Origin: Neomoorella carbonis
GTDB lineage: Bacteria > Bacillota > DSM-521 > Neomoorellales > Neomoorellaceae
Length of the DNA: 64,000 nucleotides
Direction: 5' to 3'
Assembly: GCF_045278715.1 (NCBI RefSeq)
Contig: NZ_CP136420.1
Span: 124,001 to 188,000, forward strand
A program made the position numbers and the translations under genes. Shown piece after piece: positions 16,579-25,252 of this stretch (position 1 is the first letter of the stretch; each line of letters starts with the position of its first letter). Under the pieces are notes generated by a model, which was not told where the DNA came from, made no database searches, and saw nothing but the letters and a program-made list of their open reading frames with translations.

Positions 16579-16606
16579 AAAAGGGTAGCTTGCAGCTACC
16601 CTTTTT
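16579..16606 (+). terminator. Terminator after the CODH remnant
   Basis: A perfect 12-bp stem AAAAGGGTAGCT / AGCTACCCTTTT with a 3-nt loop. It abuts the point where CODH homology ends, which suggests an internal deletion brought the original terminator close to the 5' part. Confidence 0.85.
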
Positions 16607-16734
16607 GCGCTGGGAGCCACAACACCTCCATAATTTCTTCCCCTGCCTAAATTTCTAGCCAGATACCAATAAGCGGGGCTGGCCCGCAGGTCCCTGGTAT
16701 GATACAATAAACTGGTAATCTCCATTAGACGCTG

Positions 16735-17499
16735 GTGATAAATTTGCTGGCCAGTACATACCAGAGGTCCTATGAAGTCCACTATTATGAAACCAATTTC
16801 ATGTTAGAAGCCTCACCGGTCACCGTCCTGGGTTACCTGGAAGAGACGGCCACCTGGCATTCAGAAACAGTTGGCAATACCATTGCCAGATTAAACGCTG
16901 CCGGACGGGGCTGGGTCGTCTACCGCTACCATCTGCAGATGAACCGCTACCCCCGCTGGCGGGAAAAGATAACCGTCTCCACGTGGGTGGAACGCTTCCA
17001 GCGCTGTTTTGCTTATCGCAATTTTTATATTTACGATGCCGGTGATAATCTTCTGGGCCGGGCCGCATCCGTATGGATCTTCCTGGATACCACCAGCAAA
17101 AAGCCTCTGCGGATACCGCCTGAGATAAGCGAACCTTATGGGCTTTATCCTGAGCCTGCCATTCCGGGAGGATTTGGCGAGCTGGCCGGGCCGGAAAGTC
17201 CAACTATTGTGGCAGCATTTACTGTAGGCGCAGCAGACATGGATATCAATCACCATGCCAATAACAAGAGGTATATCCACTGGCTGCTGGAGAGCGTGCC
17301 CCTGGAGGTCCACCGGCAGGCTTTTCCGGCCACCATTGAGGTTATATATAAAAAAGATGCCCGTTACGGCGATCATATCCTCAGCCAGTGCCAGGAAGTA
17401 AAGGCCGGGAACGGCATCAGGCAGTATCTCCACCGCCTCACCTGCCCGGAAAAGGAACTGGAACTGACCCTGGCCCGTACATCCTGGCAGGAACGCTAG
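16735..17499 (+). CDS. Acyl-ACP thioesterase
   Basis: A soluble double-hotdog thioesterase of the FatA/FatB (acyl-ACP thioesterase) family that frees fatty acids from acyl carrier protein. The first hotdog begins EVHYYETNFMLEASPVTVLGYLEE and includes W-V-YR and the strand ITVSTWVERFQRCFAYR. The second carries the active-site loop DMDINHHANNKRYIHWLLE. The product is 254 aa, normal for bacterial members. The GTG at 16735 is used; TTG 16744 is an alternative, with GGTGAT just before it. TATGATACAAT near 16697-16707 may serve as the -10. Its role in an acetogen is open; fatty-acid release or lipid remodelling is plausible. Confidence 0.85.
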   Translation: MINLLASTYQRSYEVHYYETNFMLEASPVTVLGYLEETATWHSETVGNTIARLNAAGRGWVVYRYHLQMNRYPRWREKITVSTWVERFQRCFAYRNFYIYDAGDNLLGRAASVWIFLDTTSKKPLRIPPEISEPYGLYPEPAIPGGFGELAGPESPTIVAAFTVGAADMDINHHANNKRYIHWLLESVPLEVHRQAFPATIEVIYKKDARYGDHILSQCQEVKAGNGIRQYLHRLTCPEKELELTLARTSWQER

Positions 17500-17558
17500 C
17501 CCATTTATAAATACCAGGTCATATTTTATATTCTTCGCGGTAAAGGAGCACAGGTTCA

Positions 17559-17819
17559 GTGCGGGCAGATCTGGAAGTAAGGCTTATCCATAATGGCCGC
17601 GAATGGATAGCCGGTGATGCTAATTTTGAGGCCAGGGGTCGCACCCTGGTTGAACTGGACCAGAACATTAAAAACGCTTTGCGGAAAAGCGGCAAATTTC
17701 AGGAGGGAACAAAAGTCACGGTCCTGATGAAATTTGATTACACAACCATGCCCGATTATGCCCGGGTGCGGCAGTACATGCCCGCTTATTTCAACCGCGT
17801 GTTAGTAGTGGAATTATAG
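17559..17819 (+). CDS. Small conserved protein (DUF5395-like)
   Basis: An 86-aa soluble protein starting at GTG with AAAGGAG (17542-17548) 10 nt upstream. It looks like a single alpha/beta domain: RLIHNGREWIAGDANFEARGRTLVELDQNIKNAL, then KVTVLMKFD. I think it belongs to a small family of unknown function (DUF5395), but this is uncertain. The layout, with a strand pair followed by a helix, recalls HicB-like folds; no HicA toxin is next to it, so no toxin-antitoxin claim is made. Confidence 0.6.
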   Translation: MRADLEVRLIHNGREWIAGDANFEARGRTLVELDQNIKNALRKSGKFQEGTKVTVLMKFDYTTMPDYARVRQYMPAYFNRVLVVEL

Positions 17820-17888
17820 TAATGGTAACAGAGGTTGTTGGTCCCCAAGGGAAGCGGTAAAATATCTTCAGGTAAAAGGGCGGTAATA

Positions 17889-18059
17889 GTGAGCCTGGCC
17901 CTAAAGGAAATAGCAGTTAGCAAAGATAAGGTTTATACCTACGACGATTATTGCCGGCTACCGGAGGGAGCTCCTTACCAGCTCATCGGGGGGAACTGGT
18001 ATTCACATAGTGACATTTTCCTAGTCCGCTTACAAGGTGACAATATCACAGTCCGGTGA
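17889..18059 (+). pseudogene. Fragment of a Uma2-family (DUF820) nuclease-fold gene
   Basis: From GTG 17889 the frame reads KVYTYDDYCRLPEGAPYQLIGG, which matches the N-terminal signature of Uma2/DUF820 proteins (T-Y-x-D-Y-x-x-L-P, then Y-E-L-I-x-G). After this the family sequence is lost and the frame closes after a few dozen unrelated codons. Full-length members are about 180-200 aa, so this is a decayed remnant with the nuclease core deleted. It lies beside the broken CODH in the same decayed stretch. Confidence 0.55.
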
Positions 18060-18079
18060 CAGAGAGTGATCGCGCAACC

Positions 18080-18108
18080 TTGCCCTTCGGGATCAATTAT
18101 GCTATAAT
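18080..18108 (+). promoter_or_regulatory. Sigma-A promoter of the rpsF operon
   Basis: TTGCCC (18080-18085), a 17-nt spacer, then TATAAT (18103-18108). This leaves a leader of about 60 nt before rpsF, with a short C/G-rich hairpin possible around CTCCACCGGCGGGTGGGG. Confidence 0.75.
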
Positions 18109-18176
18109 CAACCAGAAAAGCTTCCCTGCTCCACCGGCGGGTGGGGCCATAAGTCCACAGGGAGGAGGTGCTTGCC

Positions 18177-18473
18177 GTGCGCAATTACGAAGTCGTGTTC
18201 GTAATTAAGCCCGACCTGGAAGCCGAAGCTACGGCGGCGGTGGTAGAGAAGTTTACCCGGCTGATAGCCGACCAGGGCGGCCAGGTTATCGAGGTAGACC
18301 AGTGGGGCAAAAAGCGGATGGCCTATGAGGTACGCAAGTACCGGGAGGGCTATTATGTCCTCATGAAGTTTAAAGGCACGCCGGCCGTTGCCCAGGAACT
18401 GGAGCGGGTATTAAAGATTACCGACGAGGTAATACGCTACCTGATCACGCGTCTGGAAGAAAAAGCGAGCTAA
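18177..18473 (+). CDS. rpsF: 30S ribosomal protein S6
   Basis: S6 binds the central domain of 16S rRNA together with S18. The sequence MRNYEVVFVIKPD, EVDQWGKKRMAYEV and YYVLMKF is diagnostic. The GTG at 18177 is preferred over the one at 18168 because GGGAGGAGG sits at the right distance and MRNYE is the usual family start. The product of 98 aa is normal. It leads the standard rpsF-ssb-rpsR operon of Firmicutes. Confidence 0.97.
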   Translation: MRNYEVVFVIKPDLEAEATAAVVEKFTRLIADQGGQVIEVDQWGKKRMAYEVRKYREGYYVLMKFKGTPAVAQELERVLKITDEVIRYLITRLEEKAS

Positions 18474-18497
18474 AATACCAGGGGCGGTGGGAGAGGG

Positions 18498-18938
18498 ATG
18501 TTAAACCGGGTAATTCTAATTGGCCGGCTGACGCGGGACCCCGAACTGCGCTATACGGCCAGCGGTATCGCCGTAACAACCTTTACCCTCGCGGTAGATA
18601 GGAATTATGTCAACCAGCAGGGAGAACGGGGAACTGATTTTATTCGCATCACCGTGTGGCGGAAGCTCGCGGAAACCTGCGCCAACCACTTGAATAAAGG
18701 GCGCCTGGTAGCCGTTGAAGGCCGTCTCCAGACGCGTACCTATGAAACGCCGGATGGCCAGAAACGCCAGGCTACCGACGTGGTAGCCGATGATGTCCGT
18801 TTTCTGGACTGGCCCAGGGATGGAAAGATCCCCGGCGGGGTAAATCCCGTGGCGGATATGGGCGCTGATAGCTTCAGCCAGGATTTTAGCGATATTGGCA
18901 CTGAAGTAGATATGAGCGAAGATGATTTACCTTTTTAG
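18498..18938 (+). CDS. ssb: Single-stranded DNA-binding protein
   Basis: An OB-fold protein that coats single-stranded DNA in replication and repair. MLNRVILIGRLTRDPELRYT and FIRITVWRKLAETCANHLNKG are typical, and the C-terminus ends MSEDDLPF, the acidic tip that recruits partner proteins. It has 146 aa and lies between rpsF and rpsR as in other Firmicutes. Confidence 0.97.
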   Translation: MLNRVILIGRLTRDPELRYTASGIAVTTFTLAVDRNYVNQQGERGTDFIRITVWRKLAETCANHLNKGRLVAVEGRLQTRTYETPDGQKRQATDVVADDVRFLDWPRDGKIPGGVNPVADMGADSFSQDFSDIGTEVDMSEDDLPF

Positions 18939-18958
18939 GTAAAGGGGTGGAACCGAAT

Positions 18959-19186
18959 TTGGCACGTGACAAGAAACGTTCCCGGAAACGGGTTTGCAGC
19001 TTCTGCGTCGATAAAATCGCACAGGTGGACTACAAGGATGTAAACCGCCTCCGCCGTTATATCAGCGAACGGGGCAAGATTTTGCCCCGCCGTATTTCCG
19101 GCAACTGTGCCCATCACCAGCGCCAGCTTACGACAGCTATAAAACGGGCGCGGATCCTGGCCCTGTTGCCATATACGGTCGAATAA
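18959..19186 (+). CDS. rpsR: 30S ribosomal protein S18
   Basis: S18 pairs with S6 on the platform of the small subunit. The fragment KRVCSFCVDK with a later NCAHHQRQLTTAIKRAR keeps the cysteines of the zinc-binding (C+) form of S18. The TTG at 18959 gives the usual MARDKK start, 9 nt after AAAGGGGTGG; a GTG at 18947 lies inside that RBS. The product is 75 aa. Confidence 0.95.
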   Translation: MARDKKRSRKRVCSFCVDKIAQVDYKDVNRLRRYISERGKILPRRISGNCAHHQRQLTTAIKRARILALLPYTVE

Positions 19187-19205
19187 TTAAAAGGTAAAGT
19201 TATAG

Positions 19206-19231
19206 GAGGGAGGACAGCAACTCCCTCTTTT
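19206..19231 (+). terminator. Terminator after rpsR
   Basis: GAGGGAG (19206-19212) pairs with CTCCCTC (19221-19227) across an 8-nt loop, followed by TTTTC. It probably limits read-through from the ribosomal genes into yybS-rplI-lonC-dnaB. Confidence 0.65.
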
Positions 19232-19271
19232 CTATATTCGCTTAATTAATGGATAATTGGGTGATAATTTC

Positions 19272-20255
19272 ATGACCGAAGGCAGGGTAGCAGCCCTGGC
19301 CGAAGGGGCCCTCATGGTAGCCCTGACGGTGGTGCTGGTGCTCACAGGCTATTTTATACCCCTTTTTCAGGTATTTACCAATATTATCTGGACGGTACCC
19401 ATTATCGTCCTGATCGTACGCCGCAGCTTGCGCCTGGGGGCAATGGCCACCTTTGTGGCCGGCCTGGCTATAGCTTTTTTTACCGGGCCGCTCAATGCGG
19501 TATTGCTATTTGTCCAGTTTGCCGGACTGGGGCTGGTCTACGGTCACCTTTTTAAGGCTAAGGCCCGGCCAGGCCAGGTGCTGGTTGCCGGAGGGGTTGT
19601 TTCCCTCTTTTCTTTGCTTTTGAGCCTGGTCCTGACTTCTAAACTGACGGGATTGCCCCTGGGGGGTATGCTCCAGGAATTTGAGGCTACAGTCAACTAT
19701 ACCCTGGAATTTTACCGCCGCACGGGAATGCTGGAACATATAGGCAGATCGGGAATGACCCCGGAACAGTTCCAGGCCGCCCTCACCGGCATGATCAATC
19801 TCCTTAAACTCCTGTTACCGGGGATTTTAATCTCTGCTTCTATCCTGGCCGCCTTCGTTAATTACCTGGTAGCTGAAAAGGTACTGCGACGCCTGGGCCT
19901 TATCGAGAGGGGGTTGCCACCCTTTCGTTACTGGCAGTTACCCTGGTATGCCGTCTGGGGGGTAATTGCCGGGCTGGGCCTGTGGCAGCTGGGAGATTAT
20001 TACGGCCTGGCTTTTGCCCGCAAGGCAGGGATAAATATCCTTTATGTATATTTGCCTCTGTTGGTGGTTAACGGCCTGGCCGCAGTAAGCTTTATTTTTT
20101 ACCGGCTGAAACTGGCTTCCTTTCTCAAGGCGGTGCTGGTGATTGTGGCCCTGGTTAATCTCCCGGTGGCTCTGGTTTCTCTGGTAACCCTGGGTTTATT
20201 TGACCCGTTTTTCAGTTACCGGCGGCGCATCAATTCGCCTGGTGAAGGAGAGTGA
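19272..20255 (+). CDS. YybS family membrane protein (DUF2232)
   Basis: A 327-aa polytopic membrane protein with about eight helices, like YybS/DUF2232, which sits next to rplI in many Firmicutes. The family resembles the membrane part of vitamin transporters (ECF S-like), but no substrate is established. The ATG at 19272 follows GGGTGAT (19259-19265); TTG 19257 and GTG 19260 overlap that site. Six nt separate it from rplI, so they are cotranscribed. Confidence 0.82.
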   Translation: MTEGRVAALAEGALMVALTVVLVLTGYFIPLFQVFTNIIWTVPIIVLIVRRSLRLGAMATFVAGLAIAFFTGPLNAVLLFVQFAGLGLVYGHLFKAKARPGQVLVAGGVVSLFSLLLSLVLTSKLTGLPLGGMLQEFEATVNYTLEFYRRTGMLEHIGRSGMTPEQFQAALTGMINLLKLLLPGILISASILAAFVNYLVAEKVLRRLGLIERGLPPFRYWQLPWYAVWGVIAGLGLWQLGDYYGLAFARKAGINILYVYLPLLVVNGLAAVSFIFYRLKLASFLKAVLVIVALVNLPVALVSLVTLGLFDPFFSYRRRINSPGEGE

Positions 20256-20261
20256 GGCGTT

Positions 20262-20714
20262 ATGAAGGTTATTTTAGTTGCTGATGTACCCAAACTCGGC
20301 AACCGGGGGGCGGTGGTGGAAGTGGCTGAGGGCTATGCCCGTAATTATCTGTTGCCCCGGGGCCTGGCGGTGGAAGCTACTGCCGGACGCTTAAAGGAAT
20401 TAAACCTGGAAAAGAAACGCCAGGAGGAAAAGAAGAACCAGGAACTGGAACAGGCACGGCGTCAGGCCGATATGCTCAATGGTGCTGTGGTACAGGTGAC
20501 CACCCGCGCCGGTGATAAGGGCAAACTCTTTGGTTCGGTTACCAATAAGGAGATAGCCCAGGCAATTAAAAACACTTTTCATGTGGACATCGACAGGCGT
20601 AAAATAGATCTTAAAGAGCCTATCAAGGCCCTGGGCAGCTATGAAGTTACCCTGAAATTGCATCCTGAGATCCAGGCCCGCCTGCGGGTACAGGTGGTGG
20701 CAGAGGGGAGTTAA
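20262..20714 (+). CDS. rplI: 50S ribosomal protein L9
   Basis: L9 binds domain V of 23S rRNA near the L1 stalk. MKVILVADVPKLGNRG and the EGYARNYLLPRGLA motif are diagnostic, followed by the long charged connecting helix and a C-terminal domain ending in a basic beta strand. It has 150 aa. It lies between yybS and lonC. Confidence 0.97.
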   Translation: MKVILVADVPKLGNRGAVVEVAEGYARNYLLPRGLAVEATAGRLKELNLEKKRQEEKKNQELEQARRQADMLNGAVVQVTTRAGDKGKLFGSVTNKEIAQAIKNTFHVDIDRRKIDLKEPIKALGSYEVTLKLHPEIQARLRVQVVAEGS

Positions 20715-20719
20715 AAAGA

Positions 20720-22651
20720 ATGTCCAAAGAGATTTTGCCCGTCCTGGCCAGCGATCGTCATATGCTGGATCGCCAGGTGGCCGCTTTATATGGTGTTTTA
20801 TGCGACATTTACGGTACCGAGAAAGTAGTTTTAAGGGCCAGCAAGCTGGAAGCCCTGGATTTAATACGTTCCGATGACCTGGCAGCCAGGGTCCTGGCCC
20901 TGGAAAAATTGATCTATGAGGACCCTACCATCAATGATTTGCCGGCCGAAGAAGAGATACCCCGGATCCTGACCGCCCTGCAAGAAGAAATAGCCGACTT
21001 TATTGCCCGGCGGACGGTGGAAGAAAAGCTGGAGCAACGCGTCGCCGAAAGGCTGCAGGAGCGCCATGAAGAGTACCTCCAGGAGGTTCGCCGTCAGGTT
21101 CTAAAGGAAAATAACGGGCCGGAAAACGCCCAGACCCTTAAAAAACTGGCTATTCTGGAAAAAATGTCCCAGATAACCCTGTCCCGGACGGCCCTGGAAG
21201 CCCTGCGTCCCCGGCGTCTGGAGGAAATCGTCGGCCAGGAACAGGCCGTGCAGTCAATACTCGCTAAACTCGCCTCCCCTTTTCCCCAGCACATGATCAT
21301 TTACGGCCCGCCGGGGGTAGGGAAGACGACGGCGGCGCGGCTGGCCCTGGAAGAAGCCAAGAAAATAAGCAGTTCTCCTTTTAAACCCGGGGCACCCTTT
21401 GTTGAGGTGGACGGTACCACCCTGCGCTGGGATCCCCGGGAAGTGACCAACCCCCTCCTGGGTTCAGTTCATGATCCCATTTACCAGGGAGCACGGCGGG
21501 ACCTGGCCGAGAGCGGCGTGCCGGAGCCCAAGCTGGGGCTGGTGACTGAGGCCCACGGGGGCATACTCTTTATTGATGAAATCGGTGAAATGGATCCCCT
21601 GCTCCTCAACAAGCTCCTCAAGGTCCTGGAAGACAAGCGGGTAGAATTTGATTCCTCCTACTATGACCCTGGTGACGAGAGTGTTCCCCGCTATATTAAA
21701 AAACTTTTTGAGGAAGGGGCTCCGGCTGATTTTATCCTTATCGGCGCTACGACCCGGGAGCCGGAAGAGCTAAACCCGGCCCTGCGCTCCCGGTGCGCGG
21801 AGGTATTTTTTGAACCCTTAACCCCGGTCCATATCCAGACTATTATCAAGGAAGCCGCTGGCCGGCTGGGGGTTAAACTGGAACCGGCGGTACCGGAACT
21901 AATCTCCGAATATACCATTGAAGGCCGTAAGGCCATCAACATCCTGGCTGAAGCTTACGGCCTCAGTCTCTATCAGCAGCAGCGGAAAAAGGGCCGCCGG
22001 CGCCGGCTGATTACGGCGGACCATGTCTTGCAGGTCTTAAGAAGCGCTCGTCTGACGCCCTGCGTTACCGTGAAGGCCAGGGATATTCTGGAAGTAGGCC
22101 GCGTCATGGGCCTGGCCGTAGCCGGTTTTGTAGGTTCGGTCCTGGAGATTGAGGCGATGGCCTTCCCGGCCCGGGAACCGGGGAAAGGTAGTATCCGCTT
22201 TAATGAAACGGCCGGCAGCATGGCCCGGGACTCTGTCTTTAATTCCGCGGTGGTATTTCGCCTGCTGACAGGTGAGGATTTATACAACTATGACGTCCAC
22301 GTTAATATTGTCGGCGGGGCCAACATTGACGGGCCCTCGGCCGGCCTGGCCATTACCGCGGCCATTATCAGTGCCGTTCAGGAGCGGCCGGTGCGCCAGG
22401 ATATAGCCGTCACCGGTGAAATCTCCATCCAGGGGAAAGTCAAGCCGGTAGGCGGCGTGCTGGAGAAAATCTATGGCGCCAAGCAGGCGGGCATGAAGAT
22501 GGTTTTAATTCCAGCGGAAAATGCAGCCGAGGTACCGGCCGGCCTCAAAGGGATTGTTGTCCAGCCCGTGGAAAACGTAGCCGAGGCCCTGGATTACCTG
22601 ATGCCGGCGGCCAGGGCCAGGGGCCGGCGGCGGTCCCGGGCAGGAGCCTGA
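20720..22651 (+). CDS. lonC: Lon-family AAA+ protease of the LonC type
   Basis: A single-chain protease of 643 aa with an AAA+ module and a C-terminal Lon peptidase domain. After an N-terminal coiled-coil-rich region (about residues 85-150), Walker A GPPGVGKT lies near 195 and Walker B ILFIDEIGE near 287. The Ser-Lys dyad is seen in GPSAGLAI (Ser about 539) and GGVLEKI (Lys about 583). It lacks the classical LonA substrate-binding N-domain and is shorter than LonA. Its place between rplI and dnaB is typical of Clostridia-related genomes. LonC proteins may degrade unfolded proteins without strict ATP need; substrates are unknown. Confidence 0.88.
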   Translation: MSKEILPVLASDRHMLDRQVAALYGVLCDIYGTEKVVLRASKLEALDLIRSDDLAARVLALEKLIYEDPTINDLPAEEEIPRILTALQEEIADFIARRTVEEKLEQRVAERLQERHEEYLQEVRRQVLKENNGPENAQTLKKLAILEKMSQITLSRTALEALRPRRLEEIVGQEQAVQSILAKLASPFPQHMIIYGPPGVGKTTAARLALEEAKKISSSPFKPGAPFVEVDGTTLRWDPREVTNPLLGSVHDPIYQGARRDLAESGVPEPKLGLVTEAHGGILFIDEIGEMDPLLLNKLLKVLEDKRVEFDSSYYDPGDESVPRYIKKLFEEGAPADFILIGATTREPEELNPALRSRCAEVFFEPLTPVHIQTIIKEAAGRLGVKLEPAVPELISEYTIEGRKAINILAEAYGLSLYQQQRKKGRRRRLITADHVLQVLRSARLTPCVTVKARDILEVGRVMGLAVAGFVGSVLEIEAMAFPAREPGKGSIRFNETAGSMARDSVFNSAVVFRLLTGEDLYNYDVHVNIVGGANIDGPSAGLAITAAIISAVQERPVRQDIAVTGEISIQGKVKPVGGVLEKIYGAKQAGMKMVLIPAENAAEVPAGLKGIVVQPVENVAEALDYLMPAARARGRRRSRAGA

Positions 22652-22656
22652 TAACC

Positions 22657-23991
22657 ATGGCAGGCGAACTGGAAAAGATTCCTCCCCAGAGTCTGGAGGC
22701 CGAGCAGTCCGTCCTGGGGGCCATTATGCTGGACCGGGAGGCCCTGCTTACCGTCCTGGAAATCCTTAAAGTCGAAGACTTTTACCGGGAAGCCCACCGT
22801 TTGATTTACCGCGCCATCCTGGACCTCAATGAGCGCGGTGAGGCTGTCGACCTCCTGACGGTGACGGAAGAACTCCGCCGCCAGGGGCAGCTGGAAGTGG
22901 TAGGCGGGGCTGCCTATTTGAGCTCCCTGACGGGCGATGTACCCAGTGTAGCCAATGCCGGCTATTATGCCCGCCTGGTAGCGGAAAAAGCAACATTGAG
23001 GGCCCTGGTGCAGGCAGCCGGGCGCATTACCGAACTGGCCTTAAACCAGGCCGGCGATGTGGACCAGATTTTAGATGAGGCTGAACGTCTAATTTTTGAC
23101 GTGGCCGGGGGCCGGCGCCGCAGCGGTTTTGTGCCCGTTAAAGATGTCTTGATGCAAACCTTTGCCCATCTGGAGCGTTTGAGCGCTCATAAGGGTGAAG
23201 TTACCGGCATACCCACCTTCCATGACCTGGATAAACTCCTTTCGGGCCTGCATCCTTCTGACCTCATCATCTGCGCCGCCCGGCCGGGGATGGGAAAGAC
23301 CTCCTTCTGTCTCAATATTGCCCAGCAGGTGGCCGTTAAACAAAAGCTACCGGTAGCCATTTTCAGCCTGGAGATGTCCCGGGAACAGGTGGTGCAGCGT
23401 ATGCTGGCTGCTGAAGCCATGGTAGAACAGCACCGCCTGCGGACGGGTTACTTAACTGAAGACGACTGGGCGCGTCTGGTCAATGCCGCCGGTATTCTGG
23501 GAGAAGCCCCCATCTATATTGACGACACCCCGGCTATCTCGGCCCTGGAGGTCAGGGCCAAGGCCAGGCGCCTGCAGGCGGAAAGCGGCCTGGGCCTGGT
23601 GGTAGTCGATTACCTGCAGCTGATGCAGGCCCACCGCCGCGTGGACAGCCGCCAGCAGGAAATTGCTATCATTTCCCGGGCCATGAAGGCCCTGGCCCGG
23701 GAATTGAACGTTCCCGTCTTGGTCCTATCCCAGTTGAACCGCGGCGTTGAGCAGCGCCAGGATAAACGCCCGGTCATGGCCGATCTCCTGGAAAGCGGGG
23801 CCATTGAGGCCGACGCCGACGTGATTATCTTCCTTTACCGGCCCCAGTATTACGATCCCGACACCGATAAAAAGGGGATTGCCGAAGTTATCGTAGCCAA
23901 GCACCGCAACGGTCCTGTGGGAACGGTGGAAATGGCTTTTTTACCTGAATTCACCAAATTTGTCGACCTGGCTCCTGAACCGGCCGCTTAA
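22657..23991 (+). CDS. dnaB: Replicative DNA helicase
   Basis: The hexameric helicase that unwinds DNA at the fork. The N-terminal DnaB domain begins PPQSLEAEQSVLGAIML, and the RecA-like motor carries Walker A ARPGMGKTS (about residues 206-214), FSLEMSREQ, VVVDYLQLM and QLNRGVEQR. It has 444 aa with no intein. The start is 6 nt after the lonC stop. Downstream are 16 nt and an MFS gene with a strong RBS. Confidence 0.97.
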   Translation: MAGELEKIPPQSLEAEQSVLGAIMLDREALLTVLEILKVEDFYREAHRLIYRAILDLNERGEAVDLLTVTEELRRQGQLEVVGGAAYLSSLTGDVPSVANAGYYARLVAEKATLRALVQAAGRITELALNQAGDVDQILDEAERLIFDVAGGRRRSGFVPVKDVLMQTFAHLERLSAHKGEVTGIPTFHDLDKLLSGLHPSDLIICAARPGMGKTSFCLNIAQQVAVKQKLPVAIFSLEMSREQVVQRMLAAEAMVEQHRLRTGYLTEDDWARLVNAAGILGEAPIYIDDTPAISALEVRAKARRLQAESGLGLVVVDYLQLMQAHRRVDSRQQEIAIISRAMKALARELNVPVLVLSQLNRGVEQRQDKRPVMADLLESGAIEADADVIIFLYRPQYYDPDTDKKGIAEVIVAKHRNGPVGTVEMAFLPEFTKFVDLAPEPAA

Positions 23992-24007
23992 GAAGGAGGT
24001 TTAAAGG

Positions 24008-25174
24008 TTGGCTGCAAATTCTAACCGTCTCTGGACCAGGGACTTTGTTCTCTTATCCCTGGCCAGCTTCCTGATCTTTATCGCTTTTCAGATGCTTATG
24101 CCCACTTTGCCCAAATATGTGGCCGCCCTGGGCGGTGACAACCTGGTGGTGGGCTTGACTATGGGGATTTTTACCATTTCCGCTGTCCTGGTCCGTCCCT
24201 GGCTGGGCCGGGAGATGGACCGCCGCGGCCGGCGGGGTATCTACCTGCTGGGCTTGTTGATTTTTGCCGCGGCCGTGCTGGGTTATTCCATTTCACCTTC
24301 GATTCTCATCCTGTTTCTTTTTCGCCTCCTTCATGGTGCCGGCTGGGGCGGTTCCACCACCGCCGGGGGGACCATTGTGACGGACATCCTGCCGGTGCAA
24401 AGGCGCGCCGAGGGCCTTGGTTATTACGGCCTGTTTTCCAACCTGGCCATGGCCGTTGCCCCCGCCCTGGGGTTGCTGATTATGGATCTGGCCGGTTTTA
24501 AAGTACTATTCTTTACCTCCGCAGCCCTGGCCCTGGCCGCCGCCCTGGTGGCCAACAAGATAAACATGCCGGCTGTAGCTTCTCGCGGCGGGCCCCCGCC
24601 GGCTTTTTTTGAACCTAAAGCCTTACGTCCGTCCCTTATTACCTTCTTTATGACCATTACCTATGGCGGGGTGGTAACCTTCCTGACCCTTTATGCCGCC
24701 GAACGCGGTATTACCAATATTGGCCTCTTTTTTACTTTTTATGCTGCAGCCCTGATGCTCATCCGGCCCCTGGCCGGGATGGTGGCCGACCGGCACAGCC
24801 AGGGGCTGGTGTTGGTTCCCGGTTTGCTGGCGGCGTCCCTGGCCGTCCTGATCCTGGCCCTGGCCGGCAGCCTTCCGGTTTTCCTCGTCGCCGCCGTCCT
24901 CTACGGCCTGGGATTTGGCGCCGCCCAGCCTACCCTCCAGGCCATGGCCGTGGCCGGCGTAGCTCCCAACCGCCGCGGTGCGGCCAACGGCACCTTTTTT
25001 TCCGCCTTTGACCTGGGGATAGGCCTGGGCTCTACCCTCCTGGGAGTCGTGGCCCGGTTCACCGGTTTTGCCGGCATGTATACTGTAGCCTCTCTCTTCG
25101 GCCTGGTCGGGCTGCTGATCTTTCTCCTGGGGGAAAAGGGTGCCGCTCGGGGCAAGGCAATGCCGGGCCTTTGA
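24008..25174 (+). CDS. MFS transporter (YfkF/YwoG-like efflux type)
   Basis: A 388-aa inner-membrane carrier with about 12 helices. Motif A-like GREMDRRGRRGIYL lies near residue 60, the repeat motif GMVADRHSQG in the second half, and LLHGAGWGGSTTAGGT in helix 4/5. The TTG at 24008 follows AAGGAGGT at a good distance. As the last gene of the dnaB operon it ends in its own terminator. The substrate is unknown. Confidence 0.85.
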   Translation: MAANSNRLWTRDFVLLSLASFLIFIAFQMLMPTLPKYVAALGGDNLVVGLTMGIFTISAVLVRPWLGREMDRRGRRGIYLLGLLIFAAAVLGYSISPSILILFLFRLLHGAGWGGSTTAGGTIVTDILPVQRRAEGLGYYGLFSNLAMAVAPALGLLIMDLAGFKVLFFTSAALALAAALVANKINMPAVASRGGPPPAFFEPKALRPSLITFFMTITYGGVVTFLTLYAAERGITNIGLFFTFYAAALMLIRPLAGMVADRHSQGLVLVPGLLAASLAVLILALAGSLPVFLVAAVLYGLGFGAAQPTLQAMAVAGVAPNRRGAANGTFFSAFDLGIGLGSTLLGVVARFTGFAGMYTVASLFGLVGLLIFLLGEKGAARGKAMPGL

Positions 25175-25193
25175 TACCAGCCTGGTATCTTTT
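25173..25193 (+). terminator. Terminator closing the rplI-dnaB-MFS operon
   Basis: GATACCA / TGGTATC with a 3-nt loop and TTTT. It overlaps the stop codon of the MFS gene. Confidence 0.75.
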
Positions 25194-25252
25194 CCTTACC
25201 CGCGGCGTACACTACCCTTGGGTAAAAAGTAAATAGGGAAAGGAGTAGTCCC

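Noticed and set aside
17559..18059. HicA/HicB-like toxin-antitoxin pair
   Set aside because: The 86-aa protein has a loosely similar layout, but the neighbour is a Uma2 fragment and no HicA-like toxin motif was found.
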